Notes: generated from the sequence alone by a model not told the origin. Shown: positions 7,433 through 15,838, numbered from the stretch's first letter. The stretch: DNA of 43,155 nucleotides from an uncultured Eubacterium sp. (GCA_944380545.1 CALWHV010000011.1:1-43155), one strand, 5' to 3'. Numbers and translations: made by a program.

Positions 7433-7700
7433 GTTGATCAACCGGGCTTGTTGCTGTCCGAGCGGGCTATCAGCGCCCGCAAGCAACAGAAGAATTGGTT
7501 TTAGTTTATTGTCAATTCTTTGATCCTATCTGAGTACAACGGACAGGATAATCGCGTTTATTGGCTTAATGATTTTGCCTTAGCTTTTGATTCGTTTTCG
7601 GCTCCGTGCCGGTAAGCGTTTTAAAGGCTGCGGCGTTTGATTTAAGTCCTTTTATCGCCAAGTGAGTCGGTGTATTTCATATACACCGGCTTTTCTTTTT
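7433..7700 (+). ncRNA. Candidate structured non-coding RNA, family not recognised
   Basis: The region begins about 7 bases after a near-consensus promoter and ends at a strong terminator (7666-7700, GTCGGTGTAT with ATACACCGGC, then T's). Inside are several hairpins: GCGGGC/GCCCGC within an outer GTTGCT/AGCAAC stem (about 7450-7490), AAGAATTG/CAATTCTT (about 7491-7521), and ATCCT/AGGAT (about 7523-7550). No good plus-strand ORF exists and the next plus gene starts at 8429 with its own promoter. I checked by eye for RNase P RNA, tmRNA, SRP RNA, T-box and common riboswitch cores and found none. A 6S-like RNA was not convincing. Its 3' end is antisense to the end of the gene at 7642. Confidence 0.5.
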
Positions 7701-8181
7701 GTTCTCTTTTTCCGCGTGATGAAAGCGTTTCGCGCCGTATGCTGCAAAGCAGCCTGTTTATGCCTTTTGCGCTTTTTCTGGTTTCCCTGACCGGCGAAAC
7801 GCGCAAAAAAGACGCAAGCCTTATAAGCTCGACGGGCAGCGGAGCTTTTTGAAGCGGCGATGCTATGTAAAGAACGAAGCCGCGCGAATATTTCAAAAAG
7901 CACAGCGCATTGAAAAGCTCCTTTTGCAGCTCGAAGGGATTTACGACGCACACAACGCAGTCGTAATCCGCCGCGCACTTCGGCGATGCGTCCGGCGGCA
8001 GCAGCGTTATGTGATAATAAACGCGCTTATAATAGACCACTCCCCTGAGCCCCCATTCGGGCGCTGTGCAGACGAACGAGCCGGTGAGCTCCTCAAACAC
8101 CCTGAGCTTTGCGGCGCAGCACATTCCGGCAACGGCTATCCTGCGCCGCGTGTATGCGCCGTTTTCCACCATAAACACCAT
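7642..8181 (-). CDS. Conserved-looking hypothetical protein, start uncertain
   Basis: The frame is open to 8331, but no good ribosome site lies there. A start at ATG 8181 or 8172, near GAAAGG, gives about 177-179 residues. The sequence looks protein-like: RRRIAVAG, then a middle segment DYDCVVCVVNPFELQKELFNA, then GFVLYIAS, in alternating strand-helix order as in a small alpha/beta domain. The C-terminal 40 residues are very basic. No family was recognised. It is antisense to the 3' part of the candidate RNA and to the terminator hairpin at 7666. It could be a decaying gene. Confidence 0.45.
   Translation of the reverse strand: MVFMVENGAYTRRRIAVAGMCCAAKLRVFEELTGSFVCTAPEWGLRGVVYYKRVYYHITLLPPDASPKCAADYDCVVCVVNPFELQKELFNALCFLKYSRGFVLYIASPLQKAPLPVELIRLASFLRVSPVRETRKSAKGINRLLCSIRRETLSSRGKREQKEKPVYMKYTDSLGDKRT
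7666..7700 (+). terminator. Terminator of the candidate RNA
   Basis: A 10-base stem (one G-T pair) with a 5-base loop is followed by a T-rich tract with one C. The hairpin also lies inside the last codons of the minus-strand gene ending at 7642. Confidence 0.8.
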
Positions 8182-8365
8182 CGCCTTTCGGGCTGCGTAA
8201 AGCAGATTATCGTTTATCAACTTCTTAATTGCAGCCGAACGAGGCGTTTTTTGCCCTGCTTTCACGGCGCTTTGCTTGCAAAATCCCCTGCGGCATCCTA
8301 TGCTAAGGCAAAGCATTATGTGAAATTGCACAAGAGAAAAGCAGTATATTTATAAGTTTTATGAA

Positions 8366-8394
8366 TTGAATTGAAGCGCACGCAATGGTAAAAT
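8366..8394 (+). promoter_or_regulatory. Sigma-A promoter of the aldehyde dehydrogenase gene
   Basis: TTGAAT (8366-8371), a 17-base spacer and TAAAAT (8389-8394) lie 34 bases before the ATG at 8429. The gene's ribosome site is GCGAGG. Confidence 0.7.
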
Positions 8395-8428
8395 AAGCTT
8401 TGAAATAAATTTTTGCGAGGTAACAAAA

Positions 8429-9934
8429 ATGGAAAGGCTTAAATATTTTGTAAACGGCGAATTCAGGGAATCAAAGACCGACAAATGGTACGACCTGCAC
8501 AACCCCTCAACAGGCGAGGTCACGGGTCAGGCTCCCTGCTGCACGAACGACGAGGTGCTTGAGGCGATAGAGGCGGCTAAGGCTGCGTATCCCTCGTGGC
8601 GCAACACTCCCGCAAGAAAGCGCGCGCAGATACTTTACAGAGTGCGCGAGCTGCTTATTGAGCATATGGACGAGCTTACGATGCTTGTGTGCGAGGAAAA
8701 CGGCAAGGCCTGGGGCGAGGCTGCCGGCGATGTGGGCAAGGCGCAGGAGGGCACAGAGCTTGCCACGCAGGCGCCGTCGCTTATGATGGGCGAGAGCCTT
8801 ATGGACGCTTCAACAGGGTTTGACACGGTCAAGTACCGCGAGCCGCTCGGCGTTTTTGCGGGAATAGTGCCCGTAAACTTCCCGGCGATGATACCCTTTG
8901 GCTGGATGACGCCCGTGTGCGTTGCCTGCGGAAACACGATGGTGCTCAAGGCGGCCTCCCTTACTCCGCGAACCGCTATGAGGATAGGCGAGCTTTACAA
9001 GGAGGCGGGCATTCCGAACGGCGTTATCAACATAGTTACCTGCTCCAGAAACGAGATAGACACAATACTTGACCACCCCGACATCAAGGGAATCACCTTT
9101 GTTGGCTCAACGCCCGTGGGGCTCAAGATATATCAGAAGGCGGCTGCTGCCGGAAAGAGATGCCAGGCGCTTTGCCAGGCAAAGAACCACGCGCTTGTTA
9201 TGGAGGACTGCGCGCTTGAAAGAACCGTTGCAGGCGTTATAAACTCGGCGTTCGGCTGCGCCGGACAGAGATGTATGGCTCTCTCCTGCTGCGTTGTTGA
9301 GGAATCCATTGCGGATAAATTTGTTGCCGAGCTCAAAAAGCAGATAGCCTCCGTCAACTGCGGACCAGCGTGGGACAAGAACACGCGCCTCGGACCCATC
9401 ACATACGAAAAGCACTACAAGGAGGTGCTTGCGGACATTCAAAAGGGCATTGACGAGGGCGCGGAGCTTGTTGTTGACGGGCGCAACCCGAAGGTGCCCG
9501 CCGGATACGAGAACGGCTACTTTATAGGCGCGACGGTGTTTGACCGCGTTACCGAGGATATGACGATAGGCAGGGACGAAATCTTCGGACCGGTGCTGTG
9601 CATAAAGAGGTGCAAGGATTTTGACGAGGGACTTGCCATTATGAACGCCAGCCCCTATGCCAACGGCTCCGTTATTTACACTCAGAGCGGCTACTATGCA
9701 AGGCAGTTTGCAAGATACACGGACGGCGGCCAGGTTGGAATCAATGTGGGAATTCCCGTGCCTGTGGGCTTTGTGCCGTTCAGCGGTCACAAGCAGAGCT
9801 TCTTCGGCGACCTGCACTGCCTGGGCAAGGACGCTTACCGCTTCTTTACGGAGAGCAAATCAGTTACCCAGCACTGGTTTGACGAGGAGGAAAAGAAGGC
9901 CAAGGAGGTTGACACCTGGGACGGCCTGCTTTGA
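8429..9934 (+). CDS. Aldehyde dehydrogenase, CoA-acylating methylmalonate-semialdehyde type
   Basis: The product is 501 residues. The catalytic cysteine is in GQRCMALS (Cys282), with VGSTPVG (residues 225-231) at the NAD site and RDEIFGPVL further on. The position that holds the catalytic Glu in ordinary hydrolytic ALDHs reads QAKNH (250-254), as in MmsA/IolA enzymes, which pass the acyl group to CoA. The C-terminal NVGIPVPVGFVPFSGHKQSF also matches that subfamily. The true substrate is unknown. The iron alcohol dehydrogenase gene downstream has its own promoter, but the pair could interconvert an acyl-CoA, aldehyde and alcohol. It has its own terminator at 9954. Confidence 0.85.
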   Translation: MERLKYFVNGEFRESKTDKWYDLHNPSTGEVTGQAPCCTNDEVLEAIEAAKAAYPSWRNTPARKRAQILYRVRELLIEHMDELTMLVCEENGKAWGEAAGDVGKAQEGTELATQAPSLMMGESLMDASTGFDTVKYREPLGVFAGIVPVNFPAMIPFGWMTPVCVACGNTMVLKAASLTPRTAMRIGELYKEAGIPNGVINIVTCSRNEIDTILDHPDIKGITFVGSTPVGLKIYQKAAAAGKRCQALCQAKNHALVMEDCALERTVAGVINSAFGCAGQRCMALSCCVVEESIADKFVAELKKQIASVNCGPAWDKNTRLGPITYEKHYKEVLADIQKGIDEGAELVVDGRNPKVPAGYENGYFIGATVFDRVTEDMTIGRDEIFGPVLCIKRCKDFDEGLAIMNASPYANGSVIYTQSGYYARQFARYTDGGQVGINVGIPVPVGFVPFSGHKQSFFGDLHCLGKDAYRFFTESKSVTQHWFDEEEKKAKEVDTWDGLL

Positions 9935-9953
9935 TACCGAGCGATATATGAGC

Positions 9954-9989
9954 AAAACGGCGGAGAGCTTCGGCGCTCCGCCGTTTTTT
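9954..9989 (+). terminator. Terminator of the aldehyde dehydrogenase gene
   Basis: AAAACGGCGGAG pairs with CTCCGCCGTTTT around a 10-base loop, followed by a T-run. Confidence 0.9.
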
Positions 9990-10010
9990 GACGCCTCTTG
10001 AGATTCGGTA

Positions 10011-10038
10011 TTGACATTTCCGCTTTTTAGATTAAAAT
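10011..10038 (+). promoter_or_regulatory. Sigma-A promoter of the first iron alcohol dehydrogenase gene
   Basis: A perfect TTGACA (10011-10016) has a 16-base spacer to TAAAAT (10033-10038). A tandem repeat begins immediately after it. Confidence 0.75.
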
Positions 10039-10072
10039 ATACTATGGTCTGAAAAATACTATGGTCTGAAAA
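10039..10072 (+). repeat. Perfect tandem duplication of a 17-base unit at the transcription start
   Basis: ATACTATGGTCTGAAAA occurs at 10039-10055 and again, identical and directly adjacent, at 10056-10072, exactly between the -10 box and the ribosome site. It could be a recent slippage duplication or a two-site operator for a regulator of the alcohol dehydrogenase. Confidence 0.85.
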
Positions 10073-10108
10073 GGAGGGGAAATTCCCCGAAGGAAAGGAC
10101 ATAGACAT

Positions 10109-11263
10109 ATGGGAAATCAATTCATTATGCCGGGAAAGATAGTTTACGGCGAAAATGCGCTCAGCGACGCAAAGCCGCTGCTTGCAAATATGGGCAAGAA
10201 GGCGCTGATAGTTACCGACAGATTTATGGTGCGCTCCGGCAATGTGCGGCATATAGAGGCAGTGCTTGACGAGGAGGGCATCGGCTACAGCGTTTTTGAC
10301 GGCGTTAATTCCGAGCCCACAGACACCATAATAGATATGGGAATAGAGCAATACAGGCGCGAGGGCTGCGACTTTTTGATTGCGCTGGGCGGCGGCTCGC
10401 CGATAGACGCTATGAAGGCGATAGGCGCGGTTGCAACAAACGGCGGGGAGATAGACGATTATTACGGCAAGATAATCACCGTTCCGACGCCGCCGAGCGT
10501 TGCTATACCGACGACGAGCGGAACCGGCTCCGAAGCCACGCAGTTTACGATAATAACCAACACGAAAAGAGACATAAAAATGCTTTTAAAGGGCGCGGTG
10601 CTTATGCCCGACCTTGCTATCGACGACCCGCGCTTCACGCTTACGGCGCCGCCCGCCATAACGGCGGCGACCGGCCTTGACGCGCTGTGCCACGCTGCCG
10701 AGGCATATACCTCAAGAAAGGCGCAGCCGCTGACGGACGACCTGGCGCTGAGCGCGGTCAAAAGGATATTCAAGAACCTGCCGGTATGTTATCACGACCC
10801 GAAAAACATCAGGGCGCGCGAGGAGATGAGCCTGGCGGCGCTTGAAGCGGGCGTTGCCTTCAACAACGCGAGCGTTACGATAATCCACGGAATGAGCCGC
10901 CCGATAGGCGCGCTTTTCCATGTGCCGCACGGCATATCGAACGCGATGCTGATTGAGGAATGCTTTAAATTTGCAATAGACGGCGCCTACACAAGGTTTG
11001 CCGCACTCGGCAGGGCGATAAGGGCGGCGCACCATACGGACGACGACCGCACGGCTGCCGAAGCTTTTTTGAACGCGTGCATCGAGCTTTGCCGCACCTG
11101 CGAGATACCCAGCCTTGAGGAATACGGCATAGACCGCGGCAAATTCTTTGAAGCGATAGACAAAATGACGCAGGATGCGCTCGATTCCGGCTCGCCCGCC
11201 AACACGATAAAGAATGTTACCAAAAAGGATATTGTAAAAATCTACAAAAATCTGTGGAAATAA
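10109..11263 (+). CDS. Iron-containing (group III) alcohol dehydrogenase
   Basis: The product is 384 residues. It has GGGSPIDAMKAIG (residues 94-106, NAD binding), TTSGTGSEAT (135-144), and the four metal ligands expected of the family: Asp191, His195, His260 and His274 in TGLDALCHAAEAY and IIHGMSRPIGALFHVPHG. Members reduce or oxidise lactaldehyde/propanediol, 1,3-propanediol, butanol or 4-hydroxybutyrate; the sequence alone does not say which. The aldehyde dehydrogenase just upstream suggests a shared aldehyde intermediate. ATG at 10109 follows GGAAAGGA. Confidence 0.9.
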   Translation: MGNQFIMPGKIVYGENALSDAKPLLANMGKKALIVTDRFMVRSGNVRHIEAVLDEEGIGYSVFDGVNSEPTDTIIDMGIEQYRREGCDFLIALGGGSPIDAMKAIGAVATNGGEIDDYYGKIITVPTPPSVAIPTTSGTGSEATQFTIITNTKRDIKMLLKGAVLMPDLAIDDPRFTLTAPPAITAATGLDALCHAAEAYTSRKAQPLTDDLALSAVKRIFKNLPVCYHDPKNIRAREEMSLAALEAGVAFNNASVTIIHGMSRPIGALFHVPHGISNAMLIEECFKFAIDGAYTRFAALGRAIRAAHHTDDDRTAAEAFLNACIELCRTCEIPSLEEYGIDRGKFFEAIDKMTQDALDSGSPANTIKNVTKKDIVKIYKNLWK

Positions 11264-11283
11264 GCAGATAAGAGGCACAAAAA

Positions 11284-11312
11284 AGCAGGACGCACAGAGC
11301 GTCCTGTTTTTT
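11284..11312. terminator. Terminator between the alcohol dehydrogenase and GPH transporter genes
   Basis: CAGGACGC pairs with GCGTCCTG around a 5-base loop, followed by six T's on the plus strand; A's on the other side let it also serve the convergent gene ending at 11326. Confidence 0.85.
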
Positions 11313-11325
11313 GGTTGTGTCCGTT

Positions 11326-12834
11326 TTATTCGTTAGCTGCCTTTTCGGCTTTTATCGCCTCGCGGCGCTGCATAATCTCTTTCATCATTTTTCTGTGGCC
11401 GTCGCCGGTTATGTTATAAAAATGCATAGGGACGAGCATCAGAAGATAGCCGACCGCCGGAACGAGAGTTGTGAGCAGGAAGAGCGCCCAGTTTGTTTCT
11501 GCGTTTTGAACGAGCGAGCCCTCGGTGTGCTGCACATAGCCGGTGAAGCCGAGGATGGCAAGGCCTATCGAGGAGGAGAAGGTGTTTTCTATCTTGCCGG
11601 TGAAGCTCATTATTGAGAGCATTATGCCCTCTACTCGCGTGCCGGTCTTCCACTCTATATAATCGACGGTTTCCGCCTCCATCTCTTTTTGGATGAGGTT
11701 TTTGAACTCCAGCGGGATAGAGGTGAGGCCGGTGAAGAGGACGACGAGTATGCCGGTGAAGAGCGGCACGCTTTCGCCCGCCGCCTTGTTCATAAGGCCG
11801 TTATAGCAGGTGATCGCAAAGAGCGCGTGCAGGATGATAGCGCAAACGCAGCACGCCTGATAGAATTTTTTGCTGTCCGCCCTTTTGCCGAGTGTTTCCA
11901 CGATCTTGGGAACGAGCAGGCCGGCGATGAGAAAGCCGGGGAATTTAACGACATCGATGAATATATTGTACTGCCTGTTGAACATCAAATCGGCAACGAA
12001 GTAAAAGCTTACCTGCTCCGCTATCTTGCAGATGACGAAGAAAATATTGCCCAGGAAAAGCATAAGCAGCGGCCTGTTTTTAAACAGCAGCGCAAGACAT
12101 TCCTTTACGGAGGGCACATCCTCCCTATGCTCCGCCCTTTCCGTGGTGTTTTTGAAGGTAAAGCGGGTGAGGAACACGATTCCGATGGCGGAAATTATTG
12201 CCGAGGTGAGGTATGCCTGGGGAGTGTGGTCCTTAAAATAAGGCAGCAGCGCGGCGCCGGCAACGAACACCTGCGGCAGCGCGCCGAGCACTGAGCGGGT
12301 TATTGAGCTTATGCCGAAAAGCTTTGTGCGCTCTATGCCGCTGGGCGTTATTGAAAACGCCAGCGCGCCCATCGGGATGTCAAAGGCGGTGTAGGTTACA
12401 TCAAGGCCGACGAAAAGTATGGTTGTGTAGATTATATTGAAAAGCGGCGACGCGTCTGCGCTGCCGATGAAAAACAGCACCATCACTATTGAAACAAAGA
12501 TAGGCGCCCATTTGATATAGGGGCGCATCTGGCCGTCCTTAGTGCGGGTCTTATCAACTATAACGCCCATCATCGGGTCGTTTATCGCGTCGAATATACC
12601 GCAGAAAAAGCGTATCTTTGAGGCGACGCCCATCGGGTCGCTGAGCTTTTTGAAAAGCACATTCGTCAAAAAGAAATTTATGTATTTCGACGAGGTCATA
12701 CTTGTGTTCATACCCTGTGCGCCTCTGCCGACGGCGTAGGAAAGCGTTTCCTTCCAGGTGAGATATGTTTCCTCGCCCACATCCTTTGTTATTATCTTTG
12801 TGTTAAGAAATTCCTTAACGCTGAATTTTGCCAC
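11326..12834 (-). CDS. GPH-family (MelB-like) sugar:cation symporter
   Basis: This 502-residue protein has about twelve membrane segments. The family motif between helices 2 and 3 is visible as DAINDPMMGVIVDKTRTKDGQMRPY, with the Asp pair that in MelB binds the coupling cation and sugar. The transported sugar cannot be read from the sequence. GTG at 12834 follows GGGAGAGG. It lies 14 bases after the HAD gene and shares its promoter at 13504. Confidence 0.88.
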   Translation of the reverse strand: MAKFSVKEFLNTKIITKDVGEETYLTWKETLSYAVGRGAQGMNTSMTSSKYINFFLTNVLFKKLSDPMGVASKIRFFCGIFDAINDPMMGVIVDKTRTKDGQMRPYIKWAPIFVSIVMVLFFIGSADASPLFNIIYTTILFVGLDVTYTAFDIPMGALAFSITPSGIERTKLFGISSITRSVLGALPQVFVAGAALLPYFKDHTPQAYLTSAIISAIGIVFLTRFTFKNTTERAEHREDVPSVKECLALLFKNRPLLMLFLGNIFFVICKIAEQVSFYFVADLMFNRQYNIFIDVVKFPGFLIAGLLVPKIVETLGKRADSKKFYQACCVCAIILHALFAITCYNGLMNKAAGESVPLFTGILVVLFTGLTSIPLEFKNLIQKEMEAETVDYIEWKTGTRVEGIMLSIMSFTGKIENTFSSSIGLAILGFTGYVQHTEGSLVQNAETNWALFLLTTLVPAVGYLLMLVPMHFYNITGDGHRKMMKEIMQRREAIKAEKAANE

Positions 12835-12848
12835 TTGCCTCTCCCCTT

Positions 12849-13421
12849 TTATTTGATTTTGGTTATTTTATTTTTCTTAACGAGATAGACATTATCCGCA
12901 ATATCCATCATCGCTTTATCGTTCATACTGTCTGTATAAAAATTTTCTATATGCGCGCCGGGAAAGAGCTCGCGGAAGATCTTGACCTTGTTTTCAAGAA
13001 AGCAGAGGCGAACGAATTTTCCCGTTTTTTTATCTATGCTGGAGCCGACATAATGCTTTATGCCCATTCTTTTCATTATCTCATCAAGCAGAAAATCGGT
13101 TGTGCCGGAGACGATTATATCGCTGTCTTTCCTGACGGCGGAATACCACGGCTTTATCTTTTTTTCGTTTTTGTTCCAGAAATCGACAACGGCGCCGGAT
13201 ATATCGCCGGCGTTCACATAGTAGCCCTCAAGAAACGAGGCGTACGCGCCGACCGCGTCCTCGACCGTGAAGAGGTGAAGCGCATCCTTGAGCGCGATAA
13301 CGACGAGCTTGGGCAGATATTTCCATATTTTTATATCGCGGCGAACGAAATACAATATGAAATCCACAAGCGTTTCGCCGTCGTAAATCGTGTTGTCAAA
13401 ATCATAAACATTAACATTCAT
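12849..13421 (-). CDS. HAD-superfamily (subfamily IB) phosphatase
   Basis: The product is 190 residues. All HAD motifs are present: I, YDFDNT with nucleophile Asp7 and Asp9; II, IVSGT with Ser105; III, a lysine near 145; IV, YTDSMNDKAM with Asp164 and Asp168. A helical cap lies between motifs I and II, as in SerB/HAD-IB proteins. The motif IV spacing fits a phosphatase. It is the first gene of a two-gene operon with the GPH transporter. A role in dephosphorylating a sugar or intermediate is inference. Confidence 0.85.
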   Translation of the reverse strand: MNVNVYDFDNTIYDGETLVDFILYFVRRDIKIWKYLPKLVVIALKDALHLFTVEDAVGAYASFLEGYYVNAGDISGAVVDFWNKNEKKIKPWYSAVRKDSDIIVSGTTDFLLDEIMKRMGIKHYVGSSIDKKTGKFVRLCFLENKVKIFRELFPGAHIENFYTDSMNDKAMMDIADNVYLVKKNKITKIK

Positions 13422-13503
13422 AATATAAGCCCCGTTTTTAAAGGATAAATCAGTTCTTTGTAAAATCGCCGTAAAATATTGCCAAGGCAGGATTTATGAG
13501 ATA

Positions 13504-13532
13504 ATAATATCAAAATGTGCCGCGGCTGGCAA
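13504..13532 (-). promoter_or_regulatory. Sigma-A promoter of the HAD-transporter operon
   Basis: On the minus strand, TTGCCA (13532-13527), a 17-base spacer and TATTAT (13509-13504). The leader to the ATG at 13421 is about 75 bases. Confidence 0.6.
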
Positions 13533-13549
13533 GCAAAAATCAATTTTTC

Positions 13550-13578
13550 TTGACTTTGATTTAAAATAATTATATATT
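13550..13578 (+). promoter_or_regulatory. Sigma-A promoter of nadBC
   Basis: TTGACT (13550-13555), a 17-base spacer and TATATT (13573-13578). The leader carries a GGGG/CCCC hairpin just ahead of the ribosome site. Confidence 0.65.
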
Positions 13579-13642
13579 ATTATAAAGTTTTTCAGAAAAA
13601 AGCTCTGAGGGGGAACGACTCCCCAAAGCACGGGGGCGAACG

Positions 13643-14974
13643 ATGAAAAGAGATTACATAAAAACAGACGCTGTGATAGTGGGCAGCGGCGTTGCGGGGC
13701 TTTTTGCCGCGCTGTGCCTGCCGGCGGACAAAAGCGTGCTTGTGATAACTAAGGAAGAGCTTAAGGAATGTGATTCCTACCTTGCGCAGGGCGGAGTCTG
13801 CGTGCTTAAGGACATCAAGGATTTCGACTGCTATTTTGAGGACACGATGAAGGCTGGCCACTATGAAAACGACCCCGAAAGCGTGCGCGTAATGATAGAA
13901 TCCTCACCGGATGTTATCAGCACGCTGATTGAGCTGGGCGTTAAATTCGACACTCAGGGCGACGGCGGCTACGACTACACGCGCGAGGGCGCGCACAGGA
14001 GAAACAGGATCCTGCACCACAAGGACGAGACCGGCAAGGAGATAACCGCCACGCTGCTTTCAATAGCCAAGAAGCGCAAAAACATAAATTTTATTGCGCG
14101 AACAACGATGATAGACCTTATTGAAAAGGACAACATCTGCTACGGCATCGTGTGCGAGGATGAATACGGCGAGCGAGGCGCGATACTTGCAAGGGACATA
14201 ATTCTTGCAACGGGCGGAATCGGCGGTCTTTTTAAAAACTCCACGAATTTTCCGCACATCACGGGCGACTCCTTTGCGCTTGCTCTGCGCCACGGGATAG
14301 AGCTGAAAGACATAAGCTACATACAGATACACCCCACCACGCTTTACAGCAAAAAGAGCGGCAGGCGCTTTTTGATAAGCGAGAGCGTGCGAGGCGAGGG
14401 CGCGGTGCTGCTCAATGAAAACGGCGAGCGCTTTACGGACGAGCTGCAGCCGCGCGATGTGGTGACCGACGCGATATGCAGGGAGATGGAGAAATTCGGC
14501 ACCGACCATGTTTATATCACCCTGCCGACGATGACGAGCGAGCAGGCTCAAAAAAGATTTCCGAATATTTTTGAGGCGTGCATGGAAGAGGGCTACGACA
14601 TCACGAAGGACCGCGTGCCCGTTACGCCCGGCCAGCATTATATGATGGGCGGAATAAAGACGGACATAAACGGAAAAACATCAATGGCGCATCTTTTTGC
14701 CGTGGGTGAGACAGCGTGCAACGGCGTTCACGGAAAGAACAGGCTTGCCTCAAACAGCCTGCTTGAAAGCCTTGTTTTTGCAAAGCGGGCGGCGGACCTG
14801 ATTGCAAAAGACAAGAGCGGAAAAAACAGCTACGAGCCTGACACGGACTGGGATTCCCTGCCGCCGAGGGCGCAGCGCGAGGCCGAGTTCAGGCGGCTGA
14901 TAATGGATGAAATCAAAAGAAAGGACCGTGCTTTTTATGATAAGTGGTGTAACGATGAAGATAAACATGGATGA
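13643..14974 (+). CDS. nadB: L-aspartate oxidase
   Basis: This 443-residue FAD enzyme oxidises L-aspartate to iminoaspartate, the first step of de novo NAD synthesis. Visible are the FAD motif GSGVAGL, SYLAQGGV, REGAHRRNRILHHKDETG, IQIHPTTLY, RGEGAVLLNENGERF, HYMMGGIKTD and the C-terminal GVHGKNRLASNSLLESLVF. These separate it from succinate dehydrogenase/fumarate reductase flavoproteins. It is shorter than E. coli NadB because the C-terminal helical region is trimmed. It overlaps nadC by 20 bases. nadA (quinolinate synthase), which consumes the unstable product, is not in the window. Confidence 0.92.
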   Translation: MKRDYIKTDAVIVGSGVAGLFAALCLPADKSVLVITKEELKECDSYLAQGGVCVLKDIKDFDCYFEDTMKAGHYENDPESVRVMIESSPDVISTLIELGVKFDTQGDGGYDYTREGAHRRNRILHHKDETGKEITATLLSIAKKRKNINFIARTTMIDLIEKDNICYGIVCEDEYGERGAILARDIILATGGIGGLFKNSTNFPHITGDSFALALRHGIELKDISYIQIHPTTLYSKKSGRRFLISESVRGEGAVLLNENGERFTDELQPRDVVTDAICREMEKFGTDHVYITLPTMTSEQAQKRFPNIFEACMEEGYDITKDRVPVTPGQHYMMGGIKTDINGKTSMAHLFAVGETACNGVHGKNRLASNSLLESLVFAKRAADLIAKDKSGKNSYEPDTDWDSLPPRAQREAEFRRLIMDEIKRKDRAFYDKWCNDEDKHG

Positions 14975-15794
14975 ATACATCCTGCACGCGCTTAAGGAGG
15001 ATATAACGAGCGAGGATGTTTCCACAAACGCCGTGATGAGGGACGCGCGCCGCGGCGCAGCGCAGCTTATCTGCAAGGAGGACGGAATCATCTGCGGGCT
15101 TCAGGTATTCTGCCGCGTGTTTGAGCTGCTGGACGAATCCTTTTCCTTTGAAAGCGGCGTAAAGGACGGAGACGAGGTCAAAAAGGGGCAGCTTTTGGGC
15201 ACTGTTTACGGCGACATACGCGCACTTTTATCCGGCGAGAGGACGGCGCTGAACTACCTTCAGCGAATGAGCGGAATAGCCACCGTGACAAGGCGCTGCG
15301 CAAAGGAGCTTGAGGGCTCCTCCACCACCCTGCTTGACACGCGCAAAACGGTGCCGAATATGCGCCCGTTTGAAAAATACGCCGTGACCGTGGGCGGAGG
15401 GAAAAACCACCGCTACAATCTTTCCGACGGAGTGCTGCTCAAGGACAACCACATCGGCGCAGCCGGCTCGATAACAAGGGCGATAGAGATGGCGCGCGAT
15501 TACGCGCCGTTCGTCAGAAAGATAGAGATAGAAACGGAAACGCTTGAACAGGTGCGCGAGGCTGTTGACGCCGGAGCGGACATAATTATGCTTGACAATA
15601 TGGACAACGAGACTATGAGGCGCGCCGTTGAGCTGATAGGCGGCAGAGCCGAAACGGAATGTTCCGGCAATGTGACCGCCGAAAGGCTCAGGGAAATAGC
15701 AGAAATAGGCGTTGACTATGTTTCGAGCGGGGCGCTGACGCACTCCGTTAAAGCGATGGACATAAGCCTTAAAAACCTTAAGCCGACAGAATAA
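14955..15794 (+). CDS. nadC: Quinolinate phosphoribosyltransferase (nicotinate-nucleotide pyrophosphorylase)
   Basis: NadC makes nicotinate mononucleotide from quinolinate and PRPP. Signatures are ALKEDITSEDVSTNA at the N-terminus, LDTRKTVPNMRPFEKYAV, GGGKNHRYNLSDGVLLKDNH, IEIETETLEQV and the C-terminal DYVSSGALTHS. The start is uncertain: ATG 14955 gives 279 residues, typical of the family, while ATG 14937 or 14967 are possible. All overlap or nearly overlap the nadB stop, so translation is probably coupled. A strong terminator follows. Confidence 0.92.
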   Translation: MKINMDEYILHALKEDITSEDVSTNAVMRDARRGAAQLICKEDGIICGLQVFCRVFELLDESFSFESGVKDGDEVKKGQLLGTVYGDIRALLSGERTALNYLQRMSGIATVTRRCAKELEGSSTTLLDTRKTVPNMRPFEKYAVTVGGGKNHRYNLSDGVLLKDNHIGAAGSITRAIEMARDYAPFVRKIEIETETLEQVREAVDAGADIIMLDNMDNETMRRAVELIGGRAETECSGNVTAERLREIAEIGVDYVSSGALTHSVKAMDISLKNLKPTE

Positions 15795-15801
15795 GCAAAA
15801 A

Positions 15802-15837
15802 AACCGCCGAGCGGGGAGCCCCGTTCGGCGGTTTTTT
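15802..15837. terminator. Bidirectional terminator after nadC
   Basis: AACCGCCGAGCGGGG pairs with CCCCGTTCGGCGGTT (one G-T pair), followed by T's on the plus strand. It also abuts the convergent gene ending at 15839. Confidence 0.9.
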
Positions 15838-15838
15838 A

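Noticed and set aside
7849..8355. 168-residue open frame on the plus strand
   Set aside because: Antisense to the more protein-like minus-strand ORF; many His/Arg/Cys residues and no ribosome site.
14907..14936. Extended nadC start at 14907
   Set aside because: It has no ribosome site and adds residues not seen in the family; starts at 14937-14967 fit better.
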